From Amoeboaphelidium protococcarum (Eukaryota > Aphelidiomycota > Aphelidea): DNA of 64,000 nt. The notes beneath the pieces are model-generated. The model was not told the DNA's origin. It saw only the letters and a list, made by a program, of their open reading frames with translations, and made no database searches. Positions 27,635 to 38,368 of this stretch are shown piece by piece; within the stretch, counting starts at the first letter, position 1; every line of letters starts with the position of its first letter. The DNA lies in NCBI GenBank assembly GCA_023515745.1, contig JALECJ010000258.1, forward strand, positions 124,001 through 188,000. The letters run 5' to 3'. The position numbers and the translations under genes were made by a program.

Positions 27635-28693
27635 TCATTTTCGTTAATTATACAATTCCCCTTGCATGGTCCAGTATCGCGATCTGATAAAGTCAATTGA
27701 AGCCAACTACGAGCATAGAGTCTGCGGATCCAGTTACGCGTCACGATGAAAGTCGAGTAAAAATTCCAACAACTGTGAACTCTTGACATTACCCTGAGTA
27801 TAGAGAGAGGTACATAACGGCAGAACTTTGTCTTTAAGCATCGAGGAATTCTTATCCAGCACGGCTCGCAGATAGCTCCATGAACTTTCATTACCAGCTG
27901 AGAGTCTAATCTTCTCCATGCAATAATCCACCTGCTCCTCAATAGTCATACCAACAATATTTATCTAATCAGCAATATGATAATTTACAAACCATAAATG
28001 ATTCCAAGCAGAGTTATTCTTCACATCCAAATTGATAAGCTACTTGCAATAGTTGATCTCTGCATGTACAATATCTTTGCCAATGTCTCCATTATCCTGG
28101 CCATCATGGGGAATGTATAAAGTCAAAAAGTATTGCCTATAAGACCACGCATGATAATTTTTGGCATCAAGCTCTAGAATCTAAGACACATACGCCAACT
28201 CTGTCTACATCCAATCCAATAATATTGATTCAGTGTTAGACTCATTATTATCACCAGCTCTATTTCCAATACTCCTGTGTATAATGTCAATCAAAAACTA
28301 TCGATGATGCCACAGTTGATAATTCTTTTTATTCTCAGCAAGAAATAAGTTCAGCCATTACAGTTCATCATCAATAACTGTCATATTATCAACCTTGGAG
28401 TCACCATCTGTTGCACCTTGCGAACTCAATTTGAGCAGAATTTTTTATCTGTAATTCCAAACTGAGTAATGAGCAGGATTCAAAGCAATAATTGAAGTGG
28501 TGAGATTTAATGCACGTGGACTCATCTCATTATGCATAACTACAAACTTGAACAGATCCATACACTTTACATACTCTTCAGGATACGCAATCGGGCAAAA
28601 CTCCGCCACACCATCCTTCTTCGACTCTCGCTCCTTTTACAATCTCTTGATAAACTCTTACGCATCATTTCCCCATTCTTCATCCATTTTCAT
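27635..28693 (-). CDS. FNTA: protein farnesyl/geranylgeranyltransferase I, alpha subunit
   Basis: Shared alpha subunit of farnesyltransferase and geranylgeranyltransferase I, which attach isoprenoids to CaaX proteins such as Ras and Rho. 352 residues, no intron, ATG at 28691-28693. The opening block FCPIAYPEEYVKCMDLF is followed by the helical-hairpin (PFTA) repeats: NPAHYSVWNYRQKIL, NYQLWHHRQFLIDII, DAKNYHAWSYRQYFL, NNSAWNHLWFVNYHI and GNESSWSYLRAVL. It ends near IDFIRSRYWTMQGEL. The length is close to the human (379) and yeast (316) subunits. The isoprenoid donor depends on mevalonate, whose key enzyme is encoded at 49-51 kb in this window. Confidence 0.93.
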
Positions 28694-29077
28694 ACCACTT
28701 TCACCTATTTTTTACTAACTGGCTTAAACTAGTCTGATTACGCTCTGTCTGTGTTTAGAGGAAGAAGGAATGGTTAAAGAGACAAAGTACAAAGGAAGAA
28801 GACGCGTATGAAACTCGATAAAATCTCGCGTCATTATCGTGAGAGAGAGAAAGAAGAGAGAGTGCGCGAGAGAAGAATCCCAGTTCTTTAACGGCAGCCG
28901 AGTAAAGAAACGACCACAGAGAGTATCGTTTCTTTTCGCTGTTGAATTCAGATTGAAAAAGTTCAACAATTAGCTGCTTAGTATCTGACGGATTCGCTCG
29001 AGTAACTTTAGTCTTCTCCTTTACAAATATCTATATTGTGGCATTTTAGAATAGGATCATTGATAGCTGGGTATTAA
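28694..29077. promoter_or_regulatory. divergent promoter region between FNTA and MIC19
   Basis: 384 bases between head-to-head genes. It contains a GAGAGA-rich tract at about 28841-28876 (CT-rich in the direction of FNTA transcription) and a GACGCG site near 28801. No TATA box stands out. Confidence 0.45.
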
Positions 29078-29659
29078 ATGGGAGTTTAAAATTCTAAAGA
29101 TTAGGAACCGTACACGTTCTATCCTCCTAATGACAGGAGCGGCGTGCCTATTGATCATTACTCTGTGCGCATGTCGTAGACTCTGGTGGACAAGTTGGAA
29201 TCTAGGATGCAGATGCCATCATCTGGTGATAAGGGAAACTATGGCGGTGTTCCATCATCGCAATCTCTACAAGAATCGCAGAATGCATCGTCATAATCAT
29301 CTTCTTCTTCTTCCGTATATAAAAGTACAAATGGCGGCGAAAAAATGTACAGTCAGTAGGAAGTTGATCAGATTGTGAATGCCAAGTTGTAGAGTTATAA
29401 GCGTAATTCTGAAGGCTTGCACTCAAGTGATCTTATGCATAAAGCTGATCGACTTATTGATTAGTAGAAGAAGTTGAAGGCACATACAGGTGGCGATGTC
29501 AAGATGCAAAACAAATTACAGGCTGCTGCGGATGCAAGGGAGCAGGTTAAAAAGTGTTTTGCTCAACATCAAGGCCAAGTTCTGCATTGTGCTGATCAAG
29601 TCGAGTAGTTTACTCGGCTAACTAATGAGCTATACACACCAACATCATCGTCGTCTTGA
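29078..29659 (+). CDS. MICOS subunit MIC19-like (CHCHD3 family)
   Basis: 193 residues, ATG at 29078, TGA at 29657-29659, no intron. MGVQNSKDQEPYTFYPPND begins with Met-Gly-Val, suited to N-myristoylation, as in MIC19/CHCHD3, which supports mitochondrial crista junctions from the intermembrane space. The middle is Ser/Gln-rich and then helical (NAKLQSYKRNSEGLH). The C-terminal CHCH-like segment has DAREQVKKCFAQHQGQVLHC, a CX10C pair, followed by ADQVEQFTRLTNELY. The layout agrees with fungal MIC19; only one Cys pair is present. The assignment rests on the ends of the protein, the middle being poorly conserved in the family. Confidence 0.75.
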
Positions 29660-29797
29660 TGTTATAATTGTAGATTCTATGAATATCTCATTTACTCTCT
29701 TAAGTTTTTAAATTACGATTTACATTCTCGAACCGGTAATCTTTGGGGCTTCAGAAATAGATATCGCTGTTTGCTTCATCTACAGTAGTTGTCGTTG

Positions 29798-29993
29798 CTT
29801 AACCGCCATGTCAAAGCCGTCAACATTCCACTTATATACTTATCCGCATTTTCCGCCGCCAATGGGAATGGCATGATCCAAGCTAAATATACTAAAACCA
29901 GCAGGTAAGTAATTTATAGCATTTGATCGAGTATTATATAGATGATAAGATGATGGTACACAGAACGACTTTCGAGGAGATGAGGGGGTAGAC
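29798..29993 (-). pseudogene. truncated kinase N-lobe, copy 1
   Basis: In a frame shifted from the upstream nuclease reading, the minus strand reads PAGFSIFSLDHAIPIGGG, KCGQVYKWNVDGFDMAVK. This is a Gly-rich loop and the ATP-binding lysine of a kinase-like domain. Similarity to copy 2 stops just after the lysine, and no HxD or DFG-like motif follows, so this copy cannot encode a complete kinase. The frame opens after a TGA shared in position with copy 2. Confidence 0.7.
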
Positions 29994-30974
29994 TCAGGCG
30001 ATGCGCTTCGATGAGTGGTTGGCTTCCATCAGCGACAACAAGTAACAAAAGCCGCGAAGAACTGATTAACAATCATAAGGCTCAGATATAAAAAGAGATC
30101 CAGCATGAGGACGATGAAGAAACCAAGTCCTCTCATATGTAGTCAGAGCTGCATAGCGGAGATTGTTGATACTTAAATAAGTGTATACTCGAGTTATGTC
30201 GTCAAAGATACTCTTCCCTGCTCTCAGAGGACCTTCTCCAGATTCATATAACGCGTCATCATGCCACCAATCTACCAACGTCTCCCCATTAGGTGGTGTA
30301 GGTAAATCCCATATAGTCTTCACCTCAACGAAGGAATAAGGAATAGGTGCACTCTCAGATTGCGCCGTATAAATTATAAAATCGGGTATACCTTTAAACT
30401 GCGGCATTTAAACACTATCCATCCATAAATCAGATCCAATATTTTTTAAGAAGAACGATAAATTGTCGGTAATATTATGCTTTACAATAGCATCAACAGC
30501 ACATTTCGAAGTGATTGTCATTAAAGGTTTGTGAAACTGTGGCTTTTAAACCACATGATTGTCAGAATATTGAAACTAATCAGCTTAAACAGAGAAATCA
30601 GACCACAATTCCACTTTCTTAGGAATTCTAGGATTGGCTCTTGAAGTACCAGATTTATTGGCAGGTCTTTCGTGATAAGTCACGGGCGGCAACGCGAGAT
30701 TTAGAAAGTCATTCGCGGTAAACGGAGGAGGAGCAGATGCAGAGACCGCCACAGCAGACCCAAGTATCTTCAATTATTCCATCAAATCAATTTCATTACT
30801 CCTTAAATTATTGATCAAGACGGTATGCGGCTACAACAGTATAAAATATTGCTGATTTTCATCCCCACCGACTAAATCCCTCACCATCTACTAAGCATGA
30901 ACAAATTTCTTTTCAGCCTCAACGATTTCCAGACGCACGGTGGCTAACTTCTTTTCAATTTGTTATTTGTTCAT
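29994..30974 (-). CDS. Crinkler-like PD-(D/E)XK nuclease-fold protein, copy 1
   Basis: 326 residues, ATG at 30972-30974, TGA at 29994-29996, no intron. Residues ~1-75 form a helical or coiled-coil region (QQIEKKLATVRLEIVEAEKK), then a Pro/Ala-rich linker. The core has MPQFKGIPDFI followed by PYSFVEVKTIWDLP, which fits a PD...(D/E)XK nuclease motif (PD then EVK). Later come LVDWWHDDALYESGEG and FDDITRVYTYLSI. The same arrangement, a restriction-endonuclease-like fold before a kinase-like domain, is known in Crinkler (CRN) effector-type proteins of oomycetes and fungi. The partner at 45801-46781 has exactly the same codon number. Nuclease activity and any effector role are inferred. Confidence 0.68.
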
Positions 30975-31038
30975 CAGCTTCTTTCTTTTTCGAGTAAGAA
31001 GTAATGGTTAGATAGCAAAGTATTACTATGGGAAGATT

Positions 31039-31046
31039 ATTTTATA
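31039..31046 (-). promoter_or_regulatory. TATA-like box upstream of copy 1
   Basis: TATAAAAT on the minus strand, ~65 bases before the nuclease ATG. Copy 2 has an equivalent TATAAAAAA at 46831-46839. Conservation in both duplicates makes it a plausible core promoter. Confidence 0.45.
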
Positions 31047-31125
31047 CGCAATATAATAAGTCAACTACTGAAAATAGTGTGTAGATGAAAAAAGGAATCT
31101 CAACTCTGAAACCAACTGATTTCAA

Positions 31126-31498
31126 CAGATCTGATTCGAATGAATGAACGACTTCTGGCCAATCATCATGCGTAAATTACGCGATTCGCTTTTCAGATTG
31201 GATGTTGAGATTGTGAGAGTTTATTAATGAAATGGACAAAAGATATGCAGTCTTGCGACATTTAGTCTATTTTAATGCAAGTAACACGAACTCTTAATTT
31301 TGAAGCTGTAAATAAATCCTCCATTTATGCCTGTAACGCGCCTAACTTGGTTGAGTTACACTGTCAGATCATCAAATCCTCAGAACAGTTTCATTTATCG
31401 AAATTCTTGCTACCGCTTATCCCCATTGCGTGTTTATTTCAGCTCCGTTAAAAGTATAGACGATGCAGGAGGTCACTCAATAGATATATTTAGCACAA
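31126..31498. other. intergenic, nothing recognised
   Basis: About 370 AT-rich bases between the copy 1 promoter and the F-box/WD40 stop. A short plus-strand frame at 31327 overlaps the F-box gene's 3' end and has no recognisable features. Confidence 0.35.
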
Positions 31499-33133
31499 TC
31501 AGTCAAAGTACTTGGCATCTATACCACCACTAGTTGAAGCAGATAAGTCGAGATTACCAGTAGAGTTGGAACGTACCGGCTATTGTTAATCCGCTGCTAT
31601 ATCGCGTACACATATTCTTCCATCTTGAGAACAACTGATTATATAGTGCCAGCTAAAATCTATTTTAAATACCCTGTTGGTATGTAAATTTTAGAATTCA
31701 TACAACAGTATACCGCCGCCATTGTTATTGTTATTTGCTACTCCACCACCCTCAATGTCCATATCATTATTTTCAGATGACTATGATCCTGGAAGAGACT
31801 AATGTAATATTCTCTTCATGTCCCAGACTTTAACTACACCGTCATAGCCACCACTGATCAAAAAGTTATTATTAAACTGCAATGTACGCACAAGATCACT
31901 ATGAGCCACAAAAGACTTTAGCAGTTGACCAGTGTGAACATTCCACAACTTTATCGTCTAGTCAGAAGATCCACTGGCTACATACGTACCATCAAAGTGA
32001 ATTGCTGCAATACCTCTGGCATGGCCGACTAGATCACGCAAACAAGTGCCATCCTTCTTAACAAAGTCCCAAACTTTAATGATTCTATCGCCAGATGCAC
32101 TAACCATCAATCCCTTCTACACACTAATACTATTCACAGCAGCCTTGTGTCCAGTGCATGTGGTAATCAATTCCCATTAATCGTTTTCCAATTACCGCTA
32201 CCAAATCTTGATAGTCTTATCTTTGGATGCACTAACAATATTATGATCATCATCAAGAACTACATTCAATACACTCTCACTATGTCCATGTATGGTGTGC
32301 AATAAGGCATACTAATTCCGCCGATCCCACACTTTAATAGTGGAATCTGATGACCCAGTTACAACCAAATCATCATTAAAAGCCACGGTAAGCACCGACT
32401 GAGAATGACCATTCATAACATGCAACTACTCACCTGTCTCAATATCCCATACGCGAACAGTTCTATCACGACTACCACTTATAATCTATCGATTCTTGCC
32501 GTCATACATTACAGAGTAAATACCATCACGGTGTCCATTTATGTGTCTGATGTGCATCATGCCGTCATCATTCAACTGTCTCCATCTCTATTACAAGCGT
32601 TCTTATTACTCACAAAGATGACGCCAAGTGGTAGGATGGTCCTTGAGTATCTTTTGATTAAGTTTCCAATCCTCTACCTACTACTTGAATCGAAATCTAG
32701 TCTTGTACACGGACTCTTGACTGAACACTGATTTCCACCTTGATGATACCAGCTGGGCATTCTATAAATCTATTAAATTACGGCAAAGTAGTTAGGCAAT
32801 GTGGACAGATAATTCCTGTGGCAGTTGAGATATAAAGTCGACATACTGAACAGCTTTCGGTGTCATTATAGCTTTGATCTACTCCTAGAGCTTACCTATT
32901 TGTTACAGAGGCATCTATTGGATTAATTGACTCATGATATCAAATTATTCTTCTGCCGAACATCTTTTCACCATATCCAGTATTTAAATAGTCAATAATG
33001 CACTAGGAGATTACTACTCTGAATGTACAGGTGTTGGAGCACTCGACTAGGAACTGCCACCTTCAATAAATCCTTCATCATTAGTTCTCAAAACCGGACG
33101 GACATCAACTTGCTACTACTACTACTACTACAT
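31499..33133 (-). CDS. F-box/WD40 protein (Cdc4/FBXW7/beta-TrCP type)
   Basis: Substrate receptor of an SCF ubiquitin ligase, 544 residues, intronless, ATG at 33131-33133, TGA at 31499-31501. The N-terminus has seven consecutive Gln, six of them TAG. A dimerisation-like helix follows ([20 protein letters not shown]), then the F-box ([29 protein letters not shown]). Seven WD repeats follow, for example [35 protein letters not shown] and [19 protein letters not shown] low-complexity Asn/Gly stretch precedes the last blade. F-box plus seven blades is the Cdc4/Met30/FBXW7 plan; which degrons it binds cannot be told from sequence alone. Confidence 0.93.
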
Positions 33134-33538
33134 ATTCCAATTTTATGCCTATGTTTACATCAAAGCCAATATTATGATATGACTGACTTGAAATAATACT
33201 TAATGCAGGTGTTACAAGAGAAGCAAAGAGAAAGAGAAAGAGACAGAGAGAACTGTTTCAGCAAAGAACAAGAGCTGTGAATGAAGCAATTTTGTCGGAC
33301 ATGAGCGCGTTTTTGAGAGCGAGACAGTTAGAGGGACAACGCGGGTGGAACGGCTAAGAGGGACTCTATTCGTGGGTAGGTTCAATCTCAAAAAGGTACG
33401 CGCATATGGTCTATTCGTATTAACAGTTTCTAGTTGCCTTGGATTCTCGGTGGCGTTAGTACCAATAACTCAAATGAAAATAAAAATTTACCACAAGATC
33501 AGAGGTGATACTTTCATGGTCATATCACTTGACTGTTT
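33134..33538. promoter_or_regulatory. promoter region with GA tract, F-box gene
   Basis: About 400 bases between two minus-strand genes. A purine tract of AGAGAAAGAG units at about 33216-33256 lies ~85-125 bases upstream of the F-box ATG (pyrimidine-rich on the coding strand). No gene is supported. Confidence 0.45.
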
Positions 33539-35590
33539 TCATTAAATGCGCTTCAAATTCTATCTAACGCGAGACACTGCCTTGACGTACTTCTCCAGCG
33601 GGGACGGACCTTGATCGCAAATTTCTGACGCTTGATTAGAAGCCAGTTCCAGTGGAGATGCCTAGATAGTCAGTCTCTACTACTGTACCCACAGGGAGTT
33701 CTCATCAACACACTTTTACAGAGCCACAATCTTCTTCTTGAATCCATCCAGAGCTTTTAGCTGGTGATAGTGCTATTCCAACAATTTTCTAATCTGACGC
33801 AGCTGCATCTTGACACAGACAGATAGTTCGGGGAAGGCAACATGACGGGACCATGACACCAGATCGGCTTCAACCACCTCATCAATCACATAATCCAGCA
33901 TTGGAACGTAATTCAGAGCAGTGCCTGCATACTTGGTAGACAGCTTAAGAGCAAATTGAATTTAGGCAGGTTTACCTCCACCTCCACTACCAGCAGCGGG
34001 GCCATCTTTGGATTTAATCAACACCTGTACAACATCCATCAAATTGCTGAATGCCACAGACAGAATAGGCAGAAATACAAATTTGGGGCCAGATAAAGAC
34101 TACAAAGCTTTAAGTAGATGCAATCTCATTGGAAGATACTACTTGGCTGATGCAAAACGAATAATTCCAAATGCCACAGTGGTCAGAGGGAAATACAACT
34201 GATGCATAATATCTTCCTTTGATGGACATTGTCTATGCAATAACAAGCACCACAGCCTCACCGACCACACTGTAGACCAATTTGCAATGGCTGCCGAGTT
34301 ATCAGCAGACGGTTTCGTGATTGCATTTCTCAACAATACAGCCAGCTGGCGGATTCCAAGAAAGCCCAGCGTATAGCAGAGATCCTTCAGAGGAATCAGC
34401 GTCTCCACAATAGACTTCATCACGTACTCAACAGCCTCGTAATTATGAGTCGCGGTAGACTTGCAACTGGTCAAGAAGGACTTTATCAACAGTTTACCGG
34501 CAAACAGGCGACCTTCTTTGTCAGTGATAGCAGATAGCCAGCTCTTGATCAGAACCATTGCACCAGTCTTCATCTCAATATCGCGCTGAGCATTATAATC
34601 TACGGACGTGTCCACTTTGCAATTACAAGCAAACTCGATCAGCAGGGTCCACAATTTCTTGGTAATTTTATTCAACTCCAACATGGAAAGTAATAATGCA
34701 ACTTTACTCTGTTCTAATTTCACAACTATAAAGTGGAACATCTCGCGGTCTTACAGTTGATCCAGGAGTATAACTAAGCATGTTGAGTATTGCTTCATCA
34801 GAACCTTGTTTTTCTTGGCAGCATTAGAAGAACCGGATTTCAATCTATTGGAATTATTGTCACTAGATAAGCCCAATTGCTTGCAGATCATTAGAGGAAT
34901 ATCAGTGGTGATAACTTCAATCAATTTACTGGAGTTGTCGTTCAACGTCGCTGCTGACAGTTGAGCCATTTCTCCCTCATCGCCATCATCATTGTCACCT
35001 TCACTTTAAGGTATTAACATAGTTTTCAGCATACTTATTGCTTGCTTTGCAGCCGATACTGATGAATTATCACGAATCTGCTTGATGATATCATCCAAAG
35101 GGTCCTCCGAGATCTCCGAGTCCTGTTCATCTGCCACTAAATCATCTTCATCCAAGTCGCTGATATTACCCTCATCATCCACTATATTCCCATCTTCCGG
35201 GTCTTCATTAAACTGCAATAATGCCGGATCATTCTCCTTCAGATACTTGTAAAAGTCCGGATCAGCACTCTTCAATTGTTCAAGCTGCAGTGCATGCTCA
35301 TTCAACGCGCCTTCATCCTGAGACACATCGCCATCTGACTGAGCATCTTATTCCTGCTACTCCATAATCGCCGCATTATCTTCACTGCCAGATTTATCAT
35401 TCACCATATCGCCATTATCATGCTCTCTTCCAGTAGAATTACCAGCAATCTTCTGCTTCTTATTCTTCTAGAAGCTCTCCTTCAAAGACTGAGATGATTT
35501 ACCATTTCTTGCAGCGCGTTTCTTCCTCTGTTCAATAACAGTCTTTAGCTTGTTCTTATTGAACTTTTTAGTAGCTTTCTTTATCGCCAT
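33539..35590 (-). CDS. NOC2: nucleolar complex protein 2 (NOC2), 60S ribosome assembly
   Basis: Partner of NOC1/NOC3 in pre-60S particle maturation and export. 683 residues, no intron, ATG at 35588-35590. Basic N-terminus (MAIKKATKKFNKNKLKTVIE), then an acidic stretch (SDLDEDDLVADEQDSEISED) with the typical LKSADPDFYKYLKENDPALL. The helical core contains QLYFPLTTVAFGIIRFAS, YLPMRLHLLKALQSLS and FVFLPILSVAFSNLM, the hallmark Noc2 region. An insertion of Gly (GGGGK) follows. It is head-to-head with SOF1, another ribosome-biogenesis gene, across 220 bp. Confidence 0.93.
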
Positions 35591-35810
35591 TATAAAGCAG
35601 TGATAATCTCTACTTATTAAACGTTGATATAGCTCTTTTAAAAGTGTAGTGCTTTATACCAACGAAGAGTGAAAACGCGTCAAAATTTGTTCAGTTTTAT
35701 CCCATCACTTCAAGACTGCTTCAAGCATCTTGTTTAGAATCAACTCTTAATTTACTGAATATCGATTAATCGCTGATTAAAGATCAAATTAATAATTCAA
35801 TAATATTAAT
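35591..35810. promoter_or_regulatory. bidirectional promoter, NOC2/SOF1
   Basis: 220 bases between two head-to-head ribosome-biogenesis genes. It contains an AACGCGT (MluI-type) site near 35676-35682. Shared control would fit their common pathway. Confidence 0.5.
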
Positions 35811-37136
35811 ATGAAGGTTGGAATTGCACATCATAGTCAAATATAGCGAAAGACTTCTAATGATCTATTTGTGATGCCGAAGAATCCAGATCCGGTGCTG
35901 CATCCATTTGAGAAGGCGCGTGAGTATACTAGAGCCTTGAATGCTGCCAAGTTGGAGCGAATGTTCTCAAAGCCATTTATCGCCGAGCTGGATGGACACA
36001 AGGATGGTGTTTATGCTTTGGCTAAGAATACCAAGAAGCTTACGGAAGTCGCGTCTGGCTCTGCTGATGGTGAGATTAGAGTGTGGAATCTGACAACGCA
36101 GAAAGCCACCTGGTGTTTACAGAATGCCCATGATGGATTTATACGTAGCTGTACATTCAGTCCTCTAAATGAGAACTTAATTACTTGTGGCGATGATAAA
36201 TTGATCAAGATTTGGAATCCATAATAGTAGTAGCGAAATCAACCTCTCGCCGTAATGAAGAGTAAGGATTTCACAGTTGGCGTTGATCATCATTATACTA
36301 AAGACATATTTGCCACCTGCGGATCCAAGATTGATATATGGGATTCCTAGAGATCGGAACCTATATACTCTATGAACTGGGGCGTAGACTCTCTAAATAC
36401 TGTCCGCTTTAATCCTACTGAAGTATCGATTCTTGCTTCATGCGGCACTGATCGAAACATCACACTGTATGACATTCGAACACAGACACCTTTATCAAAA
36501 CTGGTAATGAGTTTGAAATCTAATGCAATAGCTTGGAATCCTATGGAATCTTTCAACTTTGTGGTTGCCAGCGAAGATCATAATGTATATATGTTTGATA
36601 TGCGCAAGATGAAGTCAGCTTTGAACGTGTATAAAGATCATGTCAGTGCAGTCATAGATGTTGACTTTGCGCCAACTGGGCAGGAGATTGTGACGGCATC
36701 GTATGATAAGACTCTGAGAATATTTCCCATCTAGTAAGGCCATTCGCGTGACATTTATCATACGTCGCGCATGTAGAGGTTGTTTGGTGTGCGCTATTCA
36801 ATGGACTCAAAGTATATTGTCAGCTGCTCTGATGACGCGTCACTGCGCCTGTGGAAGTCTAACGCGTCTGATAAGCTTGGACCTCTAGCCCCAAGGGAGC
36901 GTGCATCACGAAAGTACAATGATCAGTTGAAGTCGAGGTATGGACATATGCCAGAGGTGAAGAAGGTTCTTAAATCGCGTCACGTACCAAAGGCGGTGAA
37001 GAGCACGCAGCGCTTAAAGAAAATTGTCATTGATGCTGAATCTAAGCGTAAAGATAATTTGCGGCGACATAGTAAGCCTGGTATTGTCCCATATTAGGCA
37101 GAACGTCGTAAGAACATTGTCACCATCCAAAAATGA
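35811..37136 (+). CDS. SOF1: WD40 protein SOF1/DCAF13, 18S rRNA processing
   Basis: U3-snoRNP-associated WD40 protein needed for early 18S rRNA processing. 441 residues, intronless, ATG at 35811, TGA at 37134-37136. The N-terminus has the family block NPDPVLHPFEKAREYTRALN and KLERMFSKPFIAELDGHKDG. WD repeats follow (EVASGSADGEIRVWNL, LITCGDDKLIKIWNP, VTASYDKTLRIFPI, VSCSDDASLRLWKSN). The C-terminal Sof1-specific region is basic: LAPRERASRKYNDQLKSRYG, then VKKVLKSRHVPKAV. Gln-rich NPQQQQRNQ is written with TAA/TAG codons. Length and ends match the family. Confidence 0.96.
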
Positions 37137-37208
37137 TCTAGAGTGAATATAAAACTATTCTAAAGTGTAAAAAATGAGTATAAATGCTCAACTACTATAT
37201 TTAAATTT

Positions 37209-37766
37209 TCATGCAGTTGAACCTTCGACTGGAGCAGGAGCACTTCCAGTGACAGCAGCAACTGGCTTCTTTGAATCCTTAGCAGCAGGCACAGGCAGAG
37301 ATCTTGGCACGCAGACAATCTCAATGTGGCACGGATGGCTCTGGAATGGATTGATACGGCCGTGAGCTCTGTACGTTCTTCTGCGCTGCTTTGGTGCCTG
37401 GTTCACCTAGATGTGCTTAATGTATAGAGAGTCAGTGTCCAACTGCTTGGCCTCAGCGTTGGCAAGCGCGTTCTTCAACAATCCCTCAATGAATTTAACA
37501 CTCTTCACAGGCCAGCGACCCTGAGTGACGCCAAATTCCAAAGCCTATCCAGTTCTACCGACACCACCCTTAAATCTACGGAATGGAATACAACGCTTGT
37601 GCTCCTTAACAGCCTCCAAATACTACAAAGCCTTGTGCACATTCATATCCTTAACAGCCATTGCTGTCTCGCGAGTATTTTTGAAGTGAACGCGCAGATA
37701 TGCACCTCTTGCCTTGGCGCAGCTGTTTTCGTCCACTTTAACAACGTTATATCTATTGTTGACCAT
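37209..37766 (-). CDS. RPL17: 60S ribosomal protein uL22 (L17)
   Basis: Large-subunit protein lining the peptide exit tunnel. 185 residues, single exon, ATG at 37764-37766, TGA at 37209-37211. Family blocks: [97 protein letters not shown]. The C-terminus is Ala/Pro-rich (a short extension seen in several eukaryotes). The frame is open upstream of the ATG, but the family start (MV-x) fits here. Confidence 0.97.
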
Positions 37767-38034
37767 ATTTAATTTCCTCACTAGATTACAAATGGAGATT
37801 AAATTGCGAAAATGTCCAATTTCTTCACTCAAAGCTACCAAAGGCCAGAAAAGTTTTACTGATTAACGCGAACGGCCTTTTTAGGTTGCTTCGGTTAAAT
37901 GAAAATCGCGTAAACGTTTTCGCCAATTTCCGCAATCAATCAGATCGCGTTGTCGTTGCTTTCAGCTGTCGCTTATTCGGTCAGAAGCTTTTCAGGAGTC
38001 GCTCGTTTTGTAAATCGTTTCAGATTATATTAGC

Positions 38035-38262
38035 TCAAAAGATAGCTTAGGAGAAAGTGCCATTATTTAAACTCCATATGAGAAATTGTAGAATTAGAGG
38101 ATTAGTTAGTTTGGAATTGCTCATGTCGTTTACTTGAGATTTTTCGTGATTGTCGGTCATGGCTATTAAGCTCTTGAGTGGTCTGTGTTCTGTTGCGGAA
38201 AAAGCATTACTTGTAATTGTACTTCTGACACTGTAAACTTTCAGCGATCGTGCTGTAGTCAT
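38035..38262 (-). CDS. small hypothetical protein
   Basis: 75 codons from ATG 38260-38262 to TGA 38035-38037, single exon. The N-terminus (MTTARSLKVYSVRSTITSNA) is basic and Ser/Thr-rich like a mitochondrial presequence; the rest is polar, ending in a short hydrophobic patch (NPLILQFLIWSL). It lies between uL22 and transportin on the same strand. No family recognised; it could be a chance frame. Confidence 0.35.
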
Positions 38263-38368
38263 TATTTGCTTGATTGTTCTTAGTACTACTTATATTACAA
38301 TTTTCACGCCACAATGAAACCAATAAAGTGCCAAACAACTCGTTATATATATTCAAAGATTTCAAAGA

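Larger units (their letters stand above)
29798..31125 (-). repeat. duplicated Crinkler-like locus, copy 1
   Basis: This unit is duplicated at 45604-46925, in the same orientation. Similarity starts in the N-lobe of a kinase-like segment, runs through a nuclease-like frame and continues ~150 bp upstream of its start, including a TATA-like box. Copy 1 lacks everything after the kinase VAIK-type lysine. Confidence 0.85.
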
